A stretch of DNA of 64,000 bases from Streptomyces kanamyceticus (GCF_008704495.1 NZ_CP023699.1:7688001-7752000); one strand, 5' to 3'; positions 15,615 through 24,420 are shown, counted from the first letter of the stretch. Notes: generated by a model not told the origin, from the sequence alone. Numbers and translations are program-made.

Positions 15615-17069
15615 ATGTCCGTAAGCCCCGCCACCCTGCCGCCGGTGCTGCTGCACTCCGAAGCGGAGCTCGCGCGGGCCGCGCTCGCCACACCGCTGCT
15701 CTCCCGCGCCGTGCGGCTCGCCCGCTGGGCGGGACCCGAGACCCGGGTCGGCGCGGGCGGCGAGCTCGTCGACGCGCAGCTCCCGGCGGCCGCCGCCGAG
15801 CTCGGCCTCGAAGCGGAGGGCATCGACGACGCGGACGCCGCCGCGTACACGAGCGAGGCCTGGCGCGTCGCCGTCGACACGGGCCTGATCGAGGTCACGG
15901 ACGCCGAGGAGGAGGGCGCCGAGGGCACCGTCACCGCGGGCGAGGAGCTCGCCCTGCTCGTCGCGGGCGGCCCCCAGGACGTCCTGGGCATCTGGCTCGG
16001 CGCCCTCGACACCGTGTACGCGGACGCCACCGTGCCCGACATGGAGGACCTCCTCGACGTCCTCGAGGAGAGCGGCGAGGTCGACTTCGGCGAGCTCGGC
16101 TGGGACCCGCAGGCCGAGGCCGACTTCCTGGACGGCGTGCTCGGCAACCTCTACCTGCTGACCGTCGGCGACGCCGCGGGCGGCGAGGGCCCGGTGCCGC
16201 TGCCCGCGCTCGCCGCCTCGATGATCGTCCCGGACGACATGGGCGAGCCCACCGACGACATCCTGGAGCAGGTGTCGGACGCGATGATGAAGCTCGACGA
16301 CCAGTTCCGGCTCTTCGAGCCGCTCGGTCTCGTCGAGTACCAGCCGGTCGACGAGGCCCTGATGGCCGAGATCGACGAGGCCGCCGACGAGCCCGCCCCC
16401 GTCGAAGACGAGGACGTCAGCCGCTACGGCATGGTCCGGCTCACCCCGCTCGGCCTCTACGGCATCCGCGCCCGCATGCTGGAGGCGGGCGTCGACGCGC
16501 CCGCCGTCGGCGACCTCGCGGACAAGGGCGCCGACGCGCTGCTCGACGGCACCTCCGGATTCCCGCAGCACGCCGCGCAGGCGGAGATCGAGCAGTGGCT
16601 CGCCCGGCACGAACCGCTGGGCGCCGCACGGGAGTTGCTGACCGCGGCGCGCGGCGGCGACGAGGGCGCGCCGCTGCGGCGGCTGCGCTGCCAGCAGGCG
16701 CTCTCGCTCGTCGGCGACGAGGCCGAGCCCGCGCTTCGCGAGGTGCTCGACGACCCCGAGCTCGGGGGCCTCGCCCGGGTGTGGCTCGCCGAGCACGGCG
16801 CGGCGGACGTGCCCGCGCCCTCGGAGGAGCTCGTCTTCTGGCTGACCATCGACACGCTCGCCGCGCAGCTGGCCGCCGAGGGCAACTCGGACGAGCTGCA
16901 GGGCCTGGTCGAGGGCCTCGCCGAGCAGCACAGCGGCTTCTTCGCCACGGCGTGGCGGGTGGAGCACCCCGCCACGGCGGACGTCCTCGACGCGATGGGC
17001 CGCCTCCACCCCGACAAGAAGGTGGCGAAGGAGGCCCGCAAGGCGGCGTTCAAGGCGAGGAACATCTAG
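15615..17069 (+). CDS. Conserved hypothetical protein, acidic helical repeat-like
   Basis: About 484 residues, strongly acidic and Ala/Leu/Glu-rich, from ATG 15615 behind a GGAGGAGAAC site. It reads as mostly helical, and the C-terminal third (LRCQQALSLVGDEAEPALREVLDDPELGGLARVWLAEH) resembles HEAT-like repeats. I recognise it as a protein often found in Streptomyces but know no function. No catalytic motif or membrane segment is seen. It is probably cytosolic and may be a scaffold. Confidence 0.75.
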   Translation: MSVSPATLPPVLLHSEAELARAALATPLLSRAVRLARWAGPETRVGAGGELVDAQLPAAAAELGLEAEGIDDADAAAYTSEAWRVAVDTGLIEVTDAEEEGAEGTVTAGEELALLVAGGPQDVLGIWLGALDTVYADATVPDMEDLLDVLEESGEVDFGELGWDPQAEADFLDGVLGNLYLLTVGDAAGGEGPVPLPALAASMIVPDDMGEPTDDILEQVSDAMMKLDDQFRLFEPLGLVEYQPVDEALMAEIDEAADEPAPVEDEDVSRYGMVRLTPLGLYGIRARMLEAGVDAPAVGDLADKGADALLDGTSGFPQHAAQAEIEQWLARHEPLGAARELLTAARGGDEGAPLRRLRCQQALSLVGDEAEPALREVLDDPELGGLARVWLAEHGAADVPAPSEELVFWLTIDTLAAQLAAEGNSDELQGLVEGLAEQHSGFFATAWRVEHPATADVLDAMGRLHPDKKVAKEARKAAFKARNI

Positions 17070-17074
17070 CCATG

Positions 17075-17115
17075 TTCAGCCCGTCCGGCGTTTGAGGACG
17101 AGCCCGCAGGGCGAT
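17075..17115. repeat. Dispersed Streptomyces intergenic repeat
   Basis: The stretch contains TTCAGCCCGTCCGGCGTTTG followed by AGGACGAG, a GC-rich sequence that I recognise as recurring between genes in many Streptomyces genomes. It lies directly after the stop of the preceding gene. Its function is not known. Confidence 0.55.
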
Positions 17116-17123
17116 AGACAGCA

Positions 17124-17162
17124 ACCTGGCGGGTAGGAAGGAGTACTGCCTACCCACCAGGT
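17124..17162. terminator. Bidirectional hairpin terminator
   Basis: The arms at 17124-17137 and 17149-17162 form 14 pairs with a single mismatch and an 11-nt loop. It lies between two convergent genes (stops at 17069 and 17171) and can serve both. Confidence 0.75.
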
Positions 17163-17170
17163 CCGCTACC

Positions 17171-17620
17171 TCAGCACTCGTAGCGAGTCGTGTGCTTGAA
17201 CGACGACGTCGCGCCGTCGAACCCGTACGTCCCCCGGTACGCCGGCGGATTCTGGTACTCGCCCACGATCGTGATCGTGTTCGCGCAACTGCCCTGCCCG
17301 GCCCGCTTCGCGTCCAGGCGGATCGTCTCGCCGATCGTGCCGCCCGTGATGTCCCACGGGGCGCCGCAGATGCCGGAGGTGATCTGGCCGCCGGTCACCA
17401 CGTGCGGATAGGTGTTGGGGTTGTACTTCACCTCGATGGCGAAGGTGACGGCCCCGGCGTGGAGCGTGAGCTTGCAGTCCGTCGACAGGGCCTCGGCCGA
17501 CACGTCGGCGACCTGCGAGGCGAACGCCTCGTCGCGCGTCTTGACCTCGGCGCCCTGCGGATTGTGGAAGCGGTGCTCCGTCCGCGTCTGGCCCTTCTGC
17601 TTACGTGCCTGAGTGGTCAT
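17171..17620 (-). CDS. Hypothetical protein beside the trypsin-like peptidase
   Basis: A protein of 149 residues beginning MTTQARKQKGQTRTEHRF, with a very strong ribosome-binding site (GGAAGGAGGG) eight bases upstream. It has no signal peptide, and four Cys spread over the C-terminal two thirds (TDCKL, GICGA, GSCAN, RYEC at the very end). Gly-rich beta-like segments dominate. It follows the peptidase gene by 26 bp and is likely co-expressed; it could be a substrate or partner of that peptidase. No family is recognised. Confidence 0.65.
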   Translation of the reverse strand: MTTQARKQKGQTRTEHRFHNPQGAEVKTRDEAFASQVADVSAEALSTDCKLTLHAGAVTFAIEVKYNPNTYPHVVTGGQITSGICGAPWDITGGTIGETIRLDAKRAGQGSCANTITIVGEYQNPPAYRGTYGFDGATSSFKHTTRYEC

Positions 17621-17646
17621 GGAAAACCCTCCTTCCGTCCTGACCG

Positions 17647-18813
17647 TCAGGCCAGCAGCTCGGCGATCTCCACGCGCAGCAGCGCGCGGACGTTCTCGAT
17701 GTGGTTGAGCACGGTCACGGTCGAGGACCCGGCGAAGAGCAGGCCCACCGCGACGTCGTCCTGCGAGGCGACCAGCGAACCGGAGTCGCCGCCCGCCGAG
17801 ATGTTCGTCGTCAGGATCTGGTCCTTGAAGCGGGCGGTGCCCGCCGTGCCGTAGTTGACGTCGATCGTCGCGTCGACCGCCATGATCCGGCCGAAGCTGA
17901 TGTTCGTCGTCCTGCCGGTCTTCTTGACCAGGTCGCCGACGGCCACGTTGGCCTTGCGGCGCCAGGCGCGCGGCGCACCGCTGAAGTACTGCTCGCGCGT
18001 CGCGTCCTGGAAGTCGACCGCGCCGAGCGCCGCGTCCACCACGTTGTTGTGCCGCTCCAGCGGGATCTGCGGGGCGAACTGGATGGTGATGAACCGGTCC
18101 AGGGTCGCGATGCGGTCCGCCGGGTCGGTGCCGCCGTCGAAGACGCCGGGCTGCACGATCGCGCTGCCGAGCTGCGCCCGGTTGGAGTCGGCGAGCACGT
18201 GGTTGTTGGAGAGGATGTAGAACTTCGCCGGTACGCCGAGGCCGGAGCCCGGCGGGTCGACGGAGGCGCCGGGCAGGAAGTCGTAGACGACGCTGCCGAG
18301 CGTGCCCGCGGTCACCCGGACGTTGCCGACCGAGAAGCCCGAGGGGCACGGGCGCATCCGGCGCTTGAGCAGCTGCGGTTCGAACGCGCCGCGTCCGATG
18401 AGCTCTTCAAGCTGCGGCTGGCCGAGGCCCGCGAGCTGTTCGCTGACGCTGCCGTCGGGGCCGTACGTCACCGAGGAGCGGTCCTCGGCGCGGCGGCCGC
18501 CCGGCCTGCTCTGGCCGCGCTGTGCCGCGATGTGGCCGACCGCGATGATGTCGGTCGGGGTGCCGTCGTCCATCTGGCGCGGGATGACGTCCCGCTCCGG
18601 AAGCATGGACTCCGGGACCTTCTGGGTGACGAACACCAGGACGGCGGGTTCGCCGGTGGGCTCTCCGTCGGTCCACTTCACGCCGTGGCCGAAGCCGACC
18701 ACGTTCGCGAGCGGCTGCTGCGGCCGCAGGAAGTCGGACATCGCCTGCTGGCGCGAGCTGTCGCTGACTTGACCGCCGGTGGGTCCTCGCATCAGTTCGG
18801 GCTGGCTCACCAC
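17647..18813 (-). CDS. Trypsin-fold serine peptidase, Nal1-like
   Basis: A protein of 388 residues. Residues 36-100 form a small N-terminal domain (LANVVGFGHG through AVGHIAAQ). The peptidase domain follows, with the triad readable as His 205 in LSNNHVLAD, Asp 260 in NNVVDAALG and Ser 344 in AGGDSGSLV. No signal peptide is visible, so it may act inside the cell, unlike most Streptomyces trypsins. The N-terminal domain is repeated as a separate small protein just upstream. A GAGGAAGAGGTGG site precedes the GTG start. Confidence 0.8.
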   Translation of the reverse strand: MVSQPELMRGPTGGQVSDSSRQQAMSDFLRPQQPLANVVGFGHGVKWTDGEPTGEPAVLVFVTQKVPESMLPERDVIPRQMDDGTPTDIIAVGHIAAQRGQSRPGGRRAEDRSSVTYGPDGSVSEQLAGLGQPQLEELIGRGAFEPQLLKRRMRPCPSGFSVGNVRVTAGTLGSVVYDFLPGASVDPPGSGLGVPAKFYILSNNHVLADSNRAQLGSAIVQPGVFDGGTDPADRIATLDRFITIQFAPQIPLERHNNVVDAALGAVDFQDATREQYFSGAPRAWRRKANVAVGDLVKKTGRTTNISFGRIMAVDATIDVNYGTAGTARFKDQILTTNISAGGDSGSLVASQDDVAVGLLFAGSSTVTVLNHIENVRALLRVEIAELLA

Positions 18814-18876
18814 GCCAGACCACCTCTTCCTCTGTGAAGGGTGGGAGTTCCGGACGGTGCCCGTGCGTCGCTCTCG

Positions 18877-19116
18877 CTACGCCTCGCCGTGCTGCGCGTC
18901 GACCTCGCCGATGGCGAGTACGCGTACGGGGACACCTTCGAGCACTTCCGGAACCACGTCTTCGTCACGGAGCCGGTCGCGGGGCACTCGGTGGGTGACA
19001 AAGACGACGATCACGTCCTGACCCGAGTGCTCGTCCCTCCCGGTGCCGACGCCGGTGACATTGGCCAGCCTCATCAGCCGGCTCTCATGGAGGCTGCGTG
19101 CCTGATGTGCGTCCAC
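18877..19116 (-). CDS. Stand-alone copy of the peptidase N-terminal domain
   Basis: A protein of 79 residues. Residues 17-75 (LANVTGVGTG through AIGEVDAQ) align with residues 36-100 of the downstream peptidase: the same LANV-G-G start, a hydrophobic VVFVTHRVP strand matching VLVFVTQKVP, and the same spacing to the RDEDVVP and RDVIP turn. It lies 63 bp upstream of the peptidase on the same strand, with GGGGAGG before its GTG start. It may act as an inhibitor, chaperone or dimer partner; that is inferred from the shared domain. Confidence 0.75.
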   Translation of the reverse strand: MDAHQARSLHESRLMRLANVTGVGTGRDEHSGQDVIVVFVTHRVPRDRLRDEDVVPEVLEGVPVRVLAIGEVDAQHGEA

Positions 19117-19251
19117 TCGGCTCGCCTCCCCGTGCGGGTGGTGCGGCGCTCCACGTGGTGATGTCTATTGCGGCGGGCATCGCGGGTCAAGGTGTTCTGC
19201 GTTGATTCTTCGCTTTGCGGGTGATCCACGCCTGTTGACCTTGTTTACGAA

Positions 19252-19287
19252 GTCCCGCCGCGGCCGAGGTCGCGGCCGCGGCGGGAC
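19252..19287 (-). terminator. Perfect 15-bp hairpin terminator
   Basis: The arms GTCCCGCCGCGGCCG (19252-19266) and its exact complement (19273-19287) enclose a 6-nt loop. It is 21 bp past the stop of the SDR gene on the minus strand and upstream of the peptidase cluster. Confidence 0.75.
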
Positions 19288-19290
19288 GTT

Positions 19291-19318
19291 CTTTCAGGTA
19301 CGAACTTTCAGGTACGAA
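19291..19318. repeat. Perfect 14-bp tandem duplication at the SDR stop codon
   Basis: CTTTCAGGTACGAA occurs at 19291-19304 and again, with no gap, at 19305-19318. The second copy contains the stop codon of the SDR gene. The duplication looks recent because the copies are identical. Confidence 0.8.
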
Positions 19319-20090
19319 GATGCGAAGCCCCGTTGAGGTCGAGGACCGTCCCCGACGCCCACTCGGCGACCGGCGACGCCAGCCACAGCACCGCCGCCGC
19401 GATCTCCTCCGCCGTGCCCGCGCGCCCGAACGGGCTCTGCGCGCGGATCGCCTCGCCCTCGGCCCCGCTGAGGCGGTGCGCGACGCGCTCCGTCCCGAAG
19501 AACCCGGGCGCCACCGACGCCACCGCGATCCCGTACGGCGCGAGCGACACGGCGAGCGACTGGCCGAGCGCGTGCACCGCCGCCTTCGTCGCGCCGTACG
19601 CCGGGTGGTCGGGCTCGCCGCGGAAGGCGCCGCGCGAGCCGATGTTCACGATCCGGCCGCCCGTCCCCTGGTCGATCATGCGGCGGGCCGCGAGGTGGCT
19701 GAGGTTCGCCGTGGCGAGGAGGTTGACCGAGACGTGCTGTTGCCACAGCGCCGCCCAGTCCTCGTACGACGTGTCGGCGAGCGGATGCGGCAGGTTCACG
19801 GCGGCGTTGTTCACCAGGACGTCGATGCCGCCGCCGAGCCCCTCGGCCGCACGGCCCGCGACGTCCGCCGCGCCCGCCGGGTCCGACAGGTCGCCGCCCA
19901 CCAGGACGTGCCCCTCGCCCGCCAGCGAGTCGAGCGTCGCCCGCGCCTCGTCCTCGCGCGAGCCGTAGTGCACGGCGACGCGGTCGCCGTTCTCCGCGAA
20001 GGCGCGGGCGAGCGCGCGGCCGAGACCCCGGGACGCCCCGCTGACGAGGACACGGCGGCCGGTGGCTGGCAGGTTCACGGGCAGGTTCAT
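19308..20090 (-). CDS. SDR-family oxidoreductase
   Basis: A protein of 260 residues with SGASRGLG at 17-24, NNAAVN for the central sheet, Ser in NIGSRG and YGATK as the active site. It is FabG-like but lacks the usual DGG end, finishing instead in LDLNGASHLRT at a 14-bp duplication. The substrate is not evident. It is divergent from the PhoX phosphatase gene, with 114 bp between them, and ends at a strong terminator. Confidence 0.85.
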   Translation of the reverse strand: MNLPVNLPATGRRVLVSGASRGLGRALARAFAENGDRVAVHYGSREDEARATLDSLAGEGHVLVGGDLSDPAGAADVAGRAAEGLGGGIDVLVNNAAVNLPHPLADTSYEDWAALWQQHVSVNLLATANLSHLAARRMIDQGTGGRIVNIGSRGAFRGEPDHPAYGATKAAVHALGQSLAVSLAPYGIAVASVAPGFFGTERVAHRLSGAEGEAIRAQSPFGRAGTAEEIAAAVLWLASPVAEWASGTVLDLNGASHLRT

Positions 20091-20118
20091 GGAATGAGGC
20101 CCCTCGACGTCGAACGGT

Positions 20119-20140
20119 GTTCAACCGCCGTTTATACGCG
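20119..20140 (+). promoter_or_regulatory. Possible PHO box upstream of PhoX
   Basis: GTTCAAC and GTTTATA are spaced by 11 bp, as are the direct repeats of Streptomyces PhoP boxes, but the second half matches the known GTTCACC-type unit only partly. It lies about 65-85 bp before a phosphatase gene of a type often controlled by PhoP, which raises its chance. Confidence 0.35.
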
Positions 20141-20204
20141 AGCGGGACCGTGGCGCCGACAGCAGCCCGGCCACCTCCCCGTCCTCGCGTCCTCAGGAGT
20201 AATC

Positions 20205-21671
20205 ATGTCGCTCACCCGCAGGGACTTCGCCAGACGCTCCGCGGTCACCGGCGCGGGCGTCGCCCTGGCGGGCAGCGTCGGCGCGCTCGCCACCGCGCCC
20301 GGCGCCCTCGCCGCCACGGAGACCGAGGAACTCGACGGAGCCGAAGGGCACGGTGACGCGGCGCGCGGCCACGGACACCACGGCCCCGGCTACGGCCCGC
20401 TCCTGCCCGACCCGGACGGGCTCCTCGCGCTGCCCGCCGGATTCTCGTACCGCGTCATCACGCACAGCGGGAAGACCAGGCTGGAGAGCGGCGAGTTCAC
20501 GCCGTCCAACCACGACGGCACCGCCGCCTTCCGCGGCCCGCGCGGCACCACGCTCCTCGTCAACAACCACGAGCTGAGCGGCCCCCGGAGCAAGTGGCAG
20601 AACCCCGTCCCGCTCACCGAGGGGCTCGTCTACGACCCGGCGGCGTCCGGCGGCTGCACCGTCGTCGAGGTCCGCCGCGACGGGCACGTCGCCGAATGGG
20701 TCGGCATCGCGGGCACCGCCACCAACTGCGCGGGCGGCAGCACTCCTTGGGGCACCTGGCTCACCTGCGAGGAGACCGAGGACAAGGCCGGTCAGAACGG
20801 CATGACCAAGGACCACGGCTACGTCTTCGAGGTCGACCCGGTCGACGGCCGTGCCAACCGCGCCCCCAAGCCCGTCAAGGCGCTCGGCCGCTACGCCCAC
20901 GAGGCCGTCGTCGTCGATCCCCGGCGCGGCCACCTCTACCTCACCGAGGACGCGTCGAAGCCGAACGGCCTCCTCTACCGCTGGACCCCGCCGCACGGCT
21001 TCGAACACGGCCGCGGCAGGCTGCGCACCCTCGCCGACGACGCGGGCGTCCTGAAGGCCGCCAAGTGCTACGACTCCGGCGGCCGCTTCGTCGACGACCT
21101 GTCCCGCGCCACGAAGACCGGCACGGTGTACGGCGTGGACTGGGCGGAGGTGCCGGACCGCGACGCCCGCACGGTGCCGGTGCGCGAGCAGTTCGACGAC
21201 GGCGACATCACCAGGGCACGCAAGCTCGAAGGCATGTGGTGGGGCGACGGCGGCGTCTACATCGTCTCTTCCTTCGCCCGCTCCGAGAGCCCCGTCCCGC
21301 ACGACGGGCAGGTGTGGTTCTACCACCCGGGCCGCCGCACGCTGACGCTGAAGGTGCTGCTCGGCGTCAACCCGGACCCCGGCAAGGACGGCGCCTTCGA
21401 CGGGCCCGACAACATCACCGTCTCGCCGTACGGCGGCCTGGTCATCGCGGAGGACGGGGAGGGGATCCAGCACCTGTTCGGCGCGACGGAGAGTGGCCGC
21501 ACGTATCCGATCGCGCGCAACGAACTCAACGCTGGGACCCCGGAGAAGCCGGAGTACAGCGAGTTCACCGGCGTCACGTTCTCGCCCGACGGCCGGACGC
21601 TCTACGCCAACATCCAGACGCCCGGCATCATGCTGGCGATCACGGGGCCGTGGAAGCGGCAGCGGCGCTGA
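20205..21671 (+). CDS. PhoX-family phosphatase, Tat-exported
   Basis: A protein of 488 residues with a twin-arginine signal (LTRRDFARRSAVTG, then a hydrophobic core ending in APGALAA). The mature part matches DUF839/PhoX enzymes: LLVNNHELSG, STPWGTWLTCEET, GRYAHEAVVVDP, YLTEDAS and FDGPDNITVSPYGGLVIAEDG supply the Fe/Ca ligands of the propeller. It would remove phosphate from organic esters outside the cell. AGGAGT precedes the ATG at 20205. The convergent kinase gene follows after 21 bp. Confidence 0.88.
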   Translation: MSLTRRDFARRSAVTGAGVALAGSVGALATAPGALAATETEELDGAEGHGDAARGHGHHGPGYGPLLPDPDGLLALPAGFSYRVITHSGKTRLESGEFTPSNHDGTAAFRGPRGTTLLVNNHELSGPRSKWQNPVPLTEGLVYDPAASGGCTVVEVRRDGHVAEWVGIAGTATNCAGGSTPWGTWLTCEETEDKAGQNGMTKDHGYVFEVDPVDGRANRAPKPVKALGRYAHEAVVVDPRRGHLYLTEDASKPNGLLYRWTPPHGFEHGRGRLRTLADDAGVLKAAKCYDSGGRFVDDLSRATKTGTVYGVDWAEVPDRDARTVPVREQFDDGDITRARKLEGMWWGDGGVYIVSSFARSESPVPHDGQVWFYHPGRRTLTLKVLLGVNPDPGKDGAFDGPDNITVSPYGGLVIAEDGEGIQHLFGATESGRTYPIARNELNAGTPEKPEYSEFTGVTFSPDGRTLYANIQTPGIMLAITGPWKRQRR

Positions 21672-21692
21672 CGCGGCGCCGGCCGACCGCGT

Positions 21693-24104
21693 TCACGACC
21701 TGACCGCTGTCTTCCGGGGGGCGCGGATCGTGTGCAGGGTGCGGTCCGCGCAGATGTGGAGGAGGCCGTCGTGTGCCGCTGCCAGGGTCATGCGGGACGC
21801 GGCGGGTACCGGGGCCGCCCAGGCCACCTCCCCCGTACGGGCCCGCAGCGCGTGGACCCCCCACGCGCCCCCGTCGGCCGCGCCGCCCGGCTCCGGTCCC
21901 GACACCAGGACGAGCCCGTCGGAGACCAGCGGCACGCCGTCCTCGATCCACTCGTATCCCGGCCGCGACCAGCGCTTGCGGCCCGTATCCGCGTCAAGGG
22001 CCTCGACGCCGCCGGGCCCCGCGGCGATCACCAGACCGTCCGTGGCGCGCGGCGTGACCGTCGTGCCGGACTCCACGGGCCGGTCCCACACCGTACGGCG
22101 GTCGCCCAGGTCGACCGCCTCGATCCGGTCGTCCGTGGCGAAGTAGCCGATCCCCTCGGCACCGGGATGGACCTGGGGACGGCGGGCCCCGTTCTCGACC
22201 TCCCGGTCCACCGTGCCGTCGGACGCCTTGAGGACGACCAGCGGGTCCCCGTGCGCGTACCCGTCGGTGCCCGGCTTGCCGGGATCCTGCGCCGCGGCCG
22301 CCACGGCTATCCGCCCGCCCGCGTCGTCCACGCCGAGAACGCCCGCCGCGCGCCCCTCGTGGAACCAGAGCTCGTCCCCCGTACGCGAGTCGAATCCGTA
22401 CGCCCGCCAGGGCCTGTCCCAGGTGCCGCGCCGCTCCCACCGGGTGCCGTACGGCACGTACGTGACCAGGCAGGCGACGCCGTCCGCCACGGTGAACAGG
22501 CCGTGGCTGCCCTCCAGCTCGCTGCTGGGGGCGTCCAGGGGGCGTGGCGGCCGGTGCCGGTTGCGGAGCAGGACGCCCGACGTCCACGCCGTGCGGCCGC
22601 CCGCCGCGCGCAGGACGATCAGCTCCGGCTCGATCAGGCTGTCCCGCAGCACATAGACCAGGTCGCCGTTCGTCCGCACGCTCCGCAGGTTCTCCTGCGG
22701 GTAGGTCCAGCGCACCGTGTTGGTCGCCGCGTCCAGGCGGGTGAGCCCGGCGTCGTCTAGCACGTACAGGTCGTCGCCGCCGCGCAACAGGGCTCCGCCG
22801 TACGCGACTTCACCGATGTCACGGCTCCAGATCACCTCACCGACGGGCGGCCGCGGCGCCCGGCGCTTGTCGGCACCGGCCCCGCCGTCCTCGCCGTCCC
22901 CGCGGAACAGGACACCGGCCGTCGTGGTCCCCACGGCCGCGAGGGCCGCGCCGCCCCAGGCGAGGAGGCGGCGCCGGGAGGAGCGGGGCGGAGGCGGGGG
23001 CTCGTCGCGCGGGGCGGCGGGTGCGGTGGATTCCGCGGTTCCCGCGGCATCCGTGGGCTCGCCGGTCCGCACCGGCGCCGTCGCCGTCGGCGGTCCTACG
23101 GGTCCTACGGGTCCTACCGGACCCACCGGCGCCGACGGTCCTAGCGCCCCCACCGGCTCCACCGGCGCCGACGGCTCCACCGGCCCCGACGGTGCGCCGT
23201 CCCCGTCCCCGTCCCCGGCCCCGCCAGGCGGCTCCGCACCCTCCCCGAGCAGCTCCGCGACCGCGTCCTCGCGGCGCCGGATCAGCCCCGCCACCGGCTC
23301 CTGCTCCCACCACGGCTCGTCCGGCGCGCGCTCACCGCACCAGGCGAGGACCTCGGGGACCGTGGGCCGGTCCGCGGGGTCCCTGGCGAGGCAGCGGCCG
23401 AGGAAGGCGACCCAGTCGGGGCCGGGGACGCCGAGGAGGTCGGGCTCGTCGTGCAGCGTGCGGTGGAGGACCTCGGGCGCGCCGCCCGTGCCGAACGGGC
23501 CGCGCCCCGTCGCCGCGACCGCGAGGACCGCGCCGAGCGCGAACACGTCGGCGGCGGGCCCCGGCCGCACGCCCCTGGCCAGCTGCTCGGGGGAGATGAA
23601 GCCGGGGGAGCCGATCGCCTCGCTCTCGGCGGTGAGGCTCGCGTCGGCCGCGCTCTTGGCGATGCCGAAGTCGATGATCTTGGGTCCGTCGCGCGTGACG
23701 ACGATGTTGGACGGCTTCACGTCACGGTGCACGAGGCCCGCCGCGTGCACCGCCCCGAGGGCCTCGGCGAGCGCGGCGCCCAGCGTGGCGAGTTCGGCTG
23801 GGCCGAGCGGCCCGTGCGCGGCCACCGCCTTCGGCAGGCCGGGCCCGGCGCAGAATTCGATGGCGAGCCACGGCTGTTCCGCGTCCGGGTCGGCATCGAG
23901 CACGGCGGCGGTGTACGGCCCCGTGACGGCCCGCACGGCGAGCGCCTCGCGGCGGAAGCGCTCGCGGAACTCCGGGTCGGCGGCGAGGTGCCCATGGACC
24001 GTCTTGACGGCGACCGGCCGTCCCGACGCGGACCGCGCCAGGTGGACGCGGCCCATGCCGCCCTCGCCCAGCAGCGAGACGATCCGGTACCCGCCGACCT
24101 CCAC
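21693..24104 (-). CDS. Ser/Thr protein kinase with PQQ-like beta-propeller, AfsK-like
   Basis: About 803 residues from GTG 24104, which lies just after a GGAAGGAGG site. The kinase domain is complete: GEGGMG loop, Lys 34, HRDVKPSN (Asp 128) and DFG (Asp 145). A Pro/Gly-rich linker with a run of GPV units follows, then one membrane helix (LLAWGGAALAAVGTTTAGVLF), then a PQQ-type propeller with repeated W-binding strands (VIWSRDIG, VRWTYP, RKRWSRPG, VAWAAP). This order of domains recalls AfsK. It probably senses something outside and phosphorylates targets inside; those are unknown. Confidence 0.88.
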   Translation of the reverse strand: MEVGGYRIVSLLGEGGMGRVHLARSASGRPVAVKTVHGHLAADPEFRERFRREALAVRAVTGPYTAAVLDADPDAEQPWLAIEFCAGPGLPKAVAAHGPLGPAELATLGAALAEALGAVHAAGLVHRDVKPSNIVVTRDGPKIIDFGIAKSAADASLTAESEAIGSPGFISPEQLARGVRPGPAADVFALGAVLAVAATGRGPFGTGGAPEVLHRTLHDEPDLLGVPGPDWVAFLGRCLARDPADRPTVPEVLAWCGERAPDEPWWEQEPVAGLIRRREDAVAELLGEGAEPPGGAGDGDGDGAPSGPVEPSAPVEPVGALGPSAPVGPVGPVGPVGPPTATAPVRTGEPTDAAGTAESTAPAAPRDEPPPPPRSSRRRLLAWGGAALAAVGTTTAGVLFRGDGEDGGAGADKRRAPRPPVGEVIWSRDIGEVAYGGALLRGGDDLYVLDDAGLTRLDAATNTVRWTYPQENLRSVRTNGDLVYVLRDSLIEPELIVLRAAGGRTAWTSGVLLRNRHRPPRPLDAPSSELEGSHGLFTVADGVACLVTYVPYGTRWERRGTWDRPWRAYGFDSRTGDELWFHEGRAAGVLGVDDAGGRIAVAAAAQDPGKPGTDGYAHGDPLVVLKASDGTVDREVENGARRPQVHPGAEGIGYFATDDRIEAVDLGDRRTVWDRPVESGTTVTPRATDGLVIAAGPGGVEALDADTGRKRWSRPGYEWIEDGVPLVSDGLVLVSGPEPGGAADGGAWGVHALRARTGEVAWAAPVPAASRMTLAAAHDGLLHICADRTLHTIRAPRKTAVRS

Positions 24105-24290
24105 GGGCCCTCCTTCCAGGGGCACCTGGCCCCTCGCGCGACAGACGACATGACAGACGACCCGACGCACTGTGCGACGCCCGTGAGGCATCGTACGGTT
24201 GCGTCCGCCGGGAAATCACCGGGAGGCCGAAGGCCGCGAAAAACCTTTGGCGCCCCGCCAGTTCACTCTCCTAAAGTGAGGAACGTCCAG

Positions 24291-24420
24291 GTGCGCAGGC
24301 AGGACCTACTTCCACTCATCATGGGGAGGAGGCGGGTTCGAGTCCCGTCACCGGCATTTCAGGCCGGTGTAGCTCAGGGGTTGAGCACCATCGTCGGTTC
24401 CGCCGAAATGAACTCTGGAC
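24291..24420 (+). ncRNA. Y RNA-like element 1 (YrlA-type, permuted tRNA mimic)
   Basis: In order: T-arm (GCGGG 24332-24336, TTCGAGT loop, CCCGT 24344-24348); a 7-bp acceptor-like stem closed by a loop (CACCGGC 24349-24355 and GCCGGTG 24363-24369); TA; and D-arm (GCTC 24372-24375, AGGGGTT, GAGC 24383-24386). The tRNA order is circularly permuted, and no anticodon arm is present. Outer segments can pair (TCCA 24311-24314 with TGGA 24416-24419, TCAT 24316-24319 with ATGA 24408-24411), as expected for the stem bound by Ro. TAAAGT at 24272 may be its -10. A small hairpin at 24444-24459 before a pyrimidine-rich run may end it. Ends are approximate. Confidence 0.75.

Noticed and set aside
23040..23230. 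Collagen-like or separate gene at the GPV-coding stretch
   Set aside because: It is the low-complexity linker of the kinase, continuous with the kinase and propeller reading frame.
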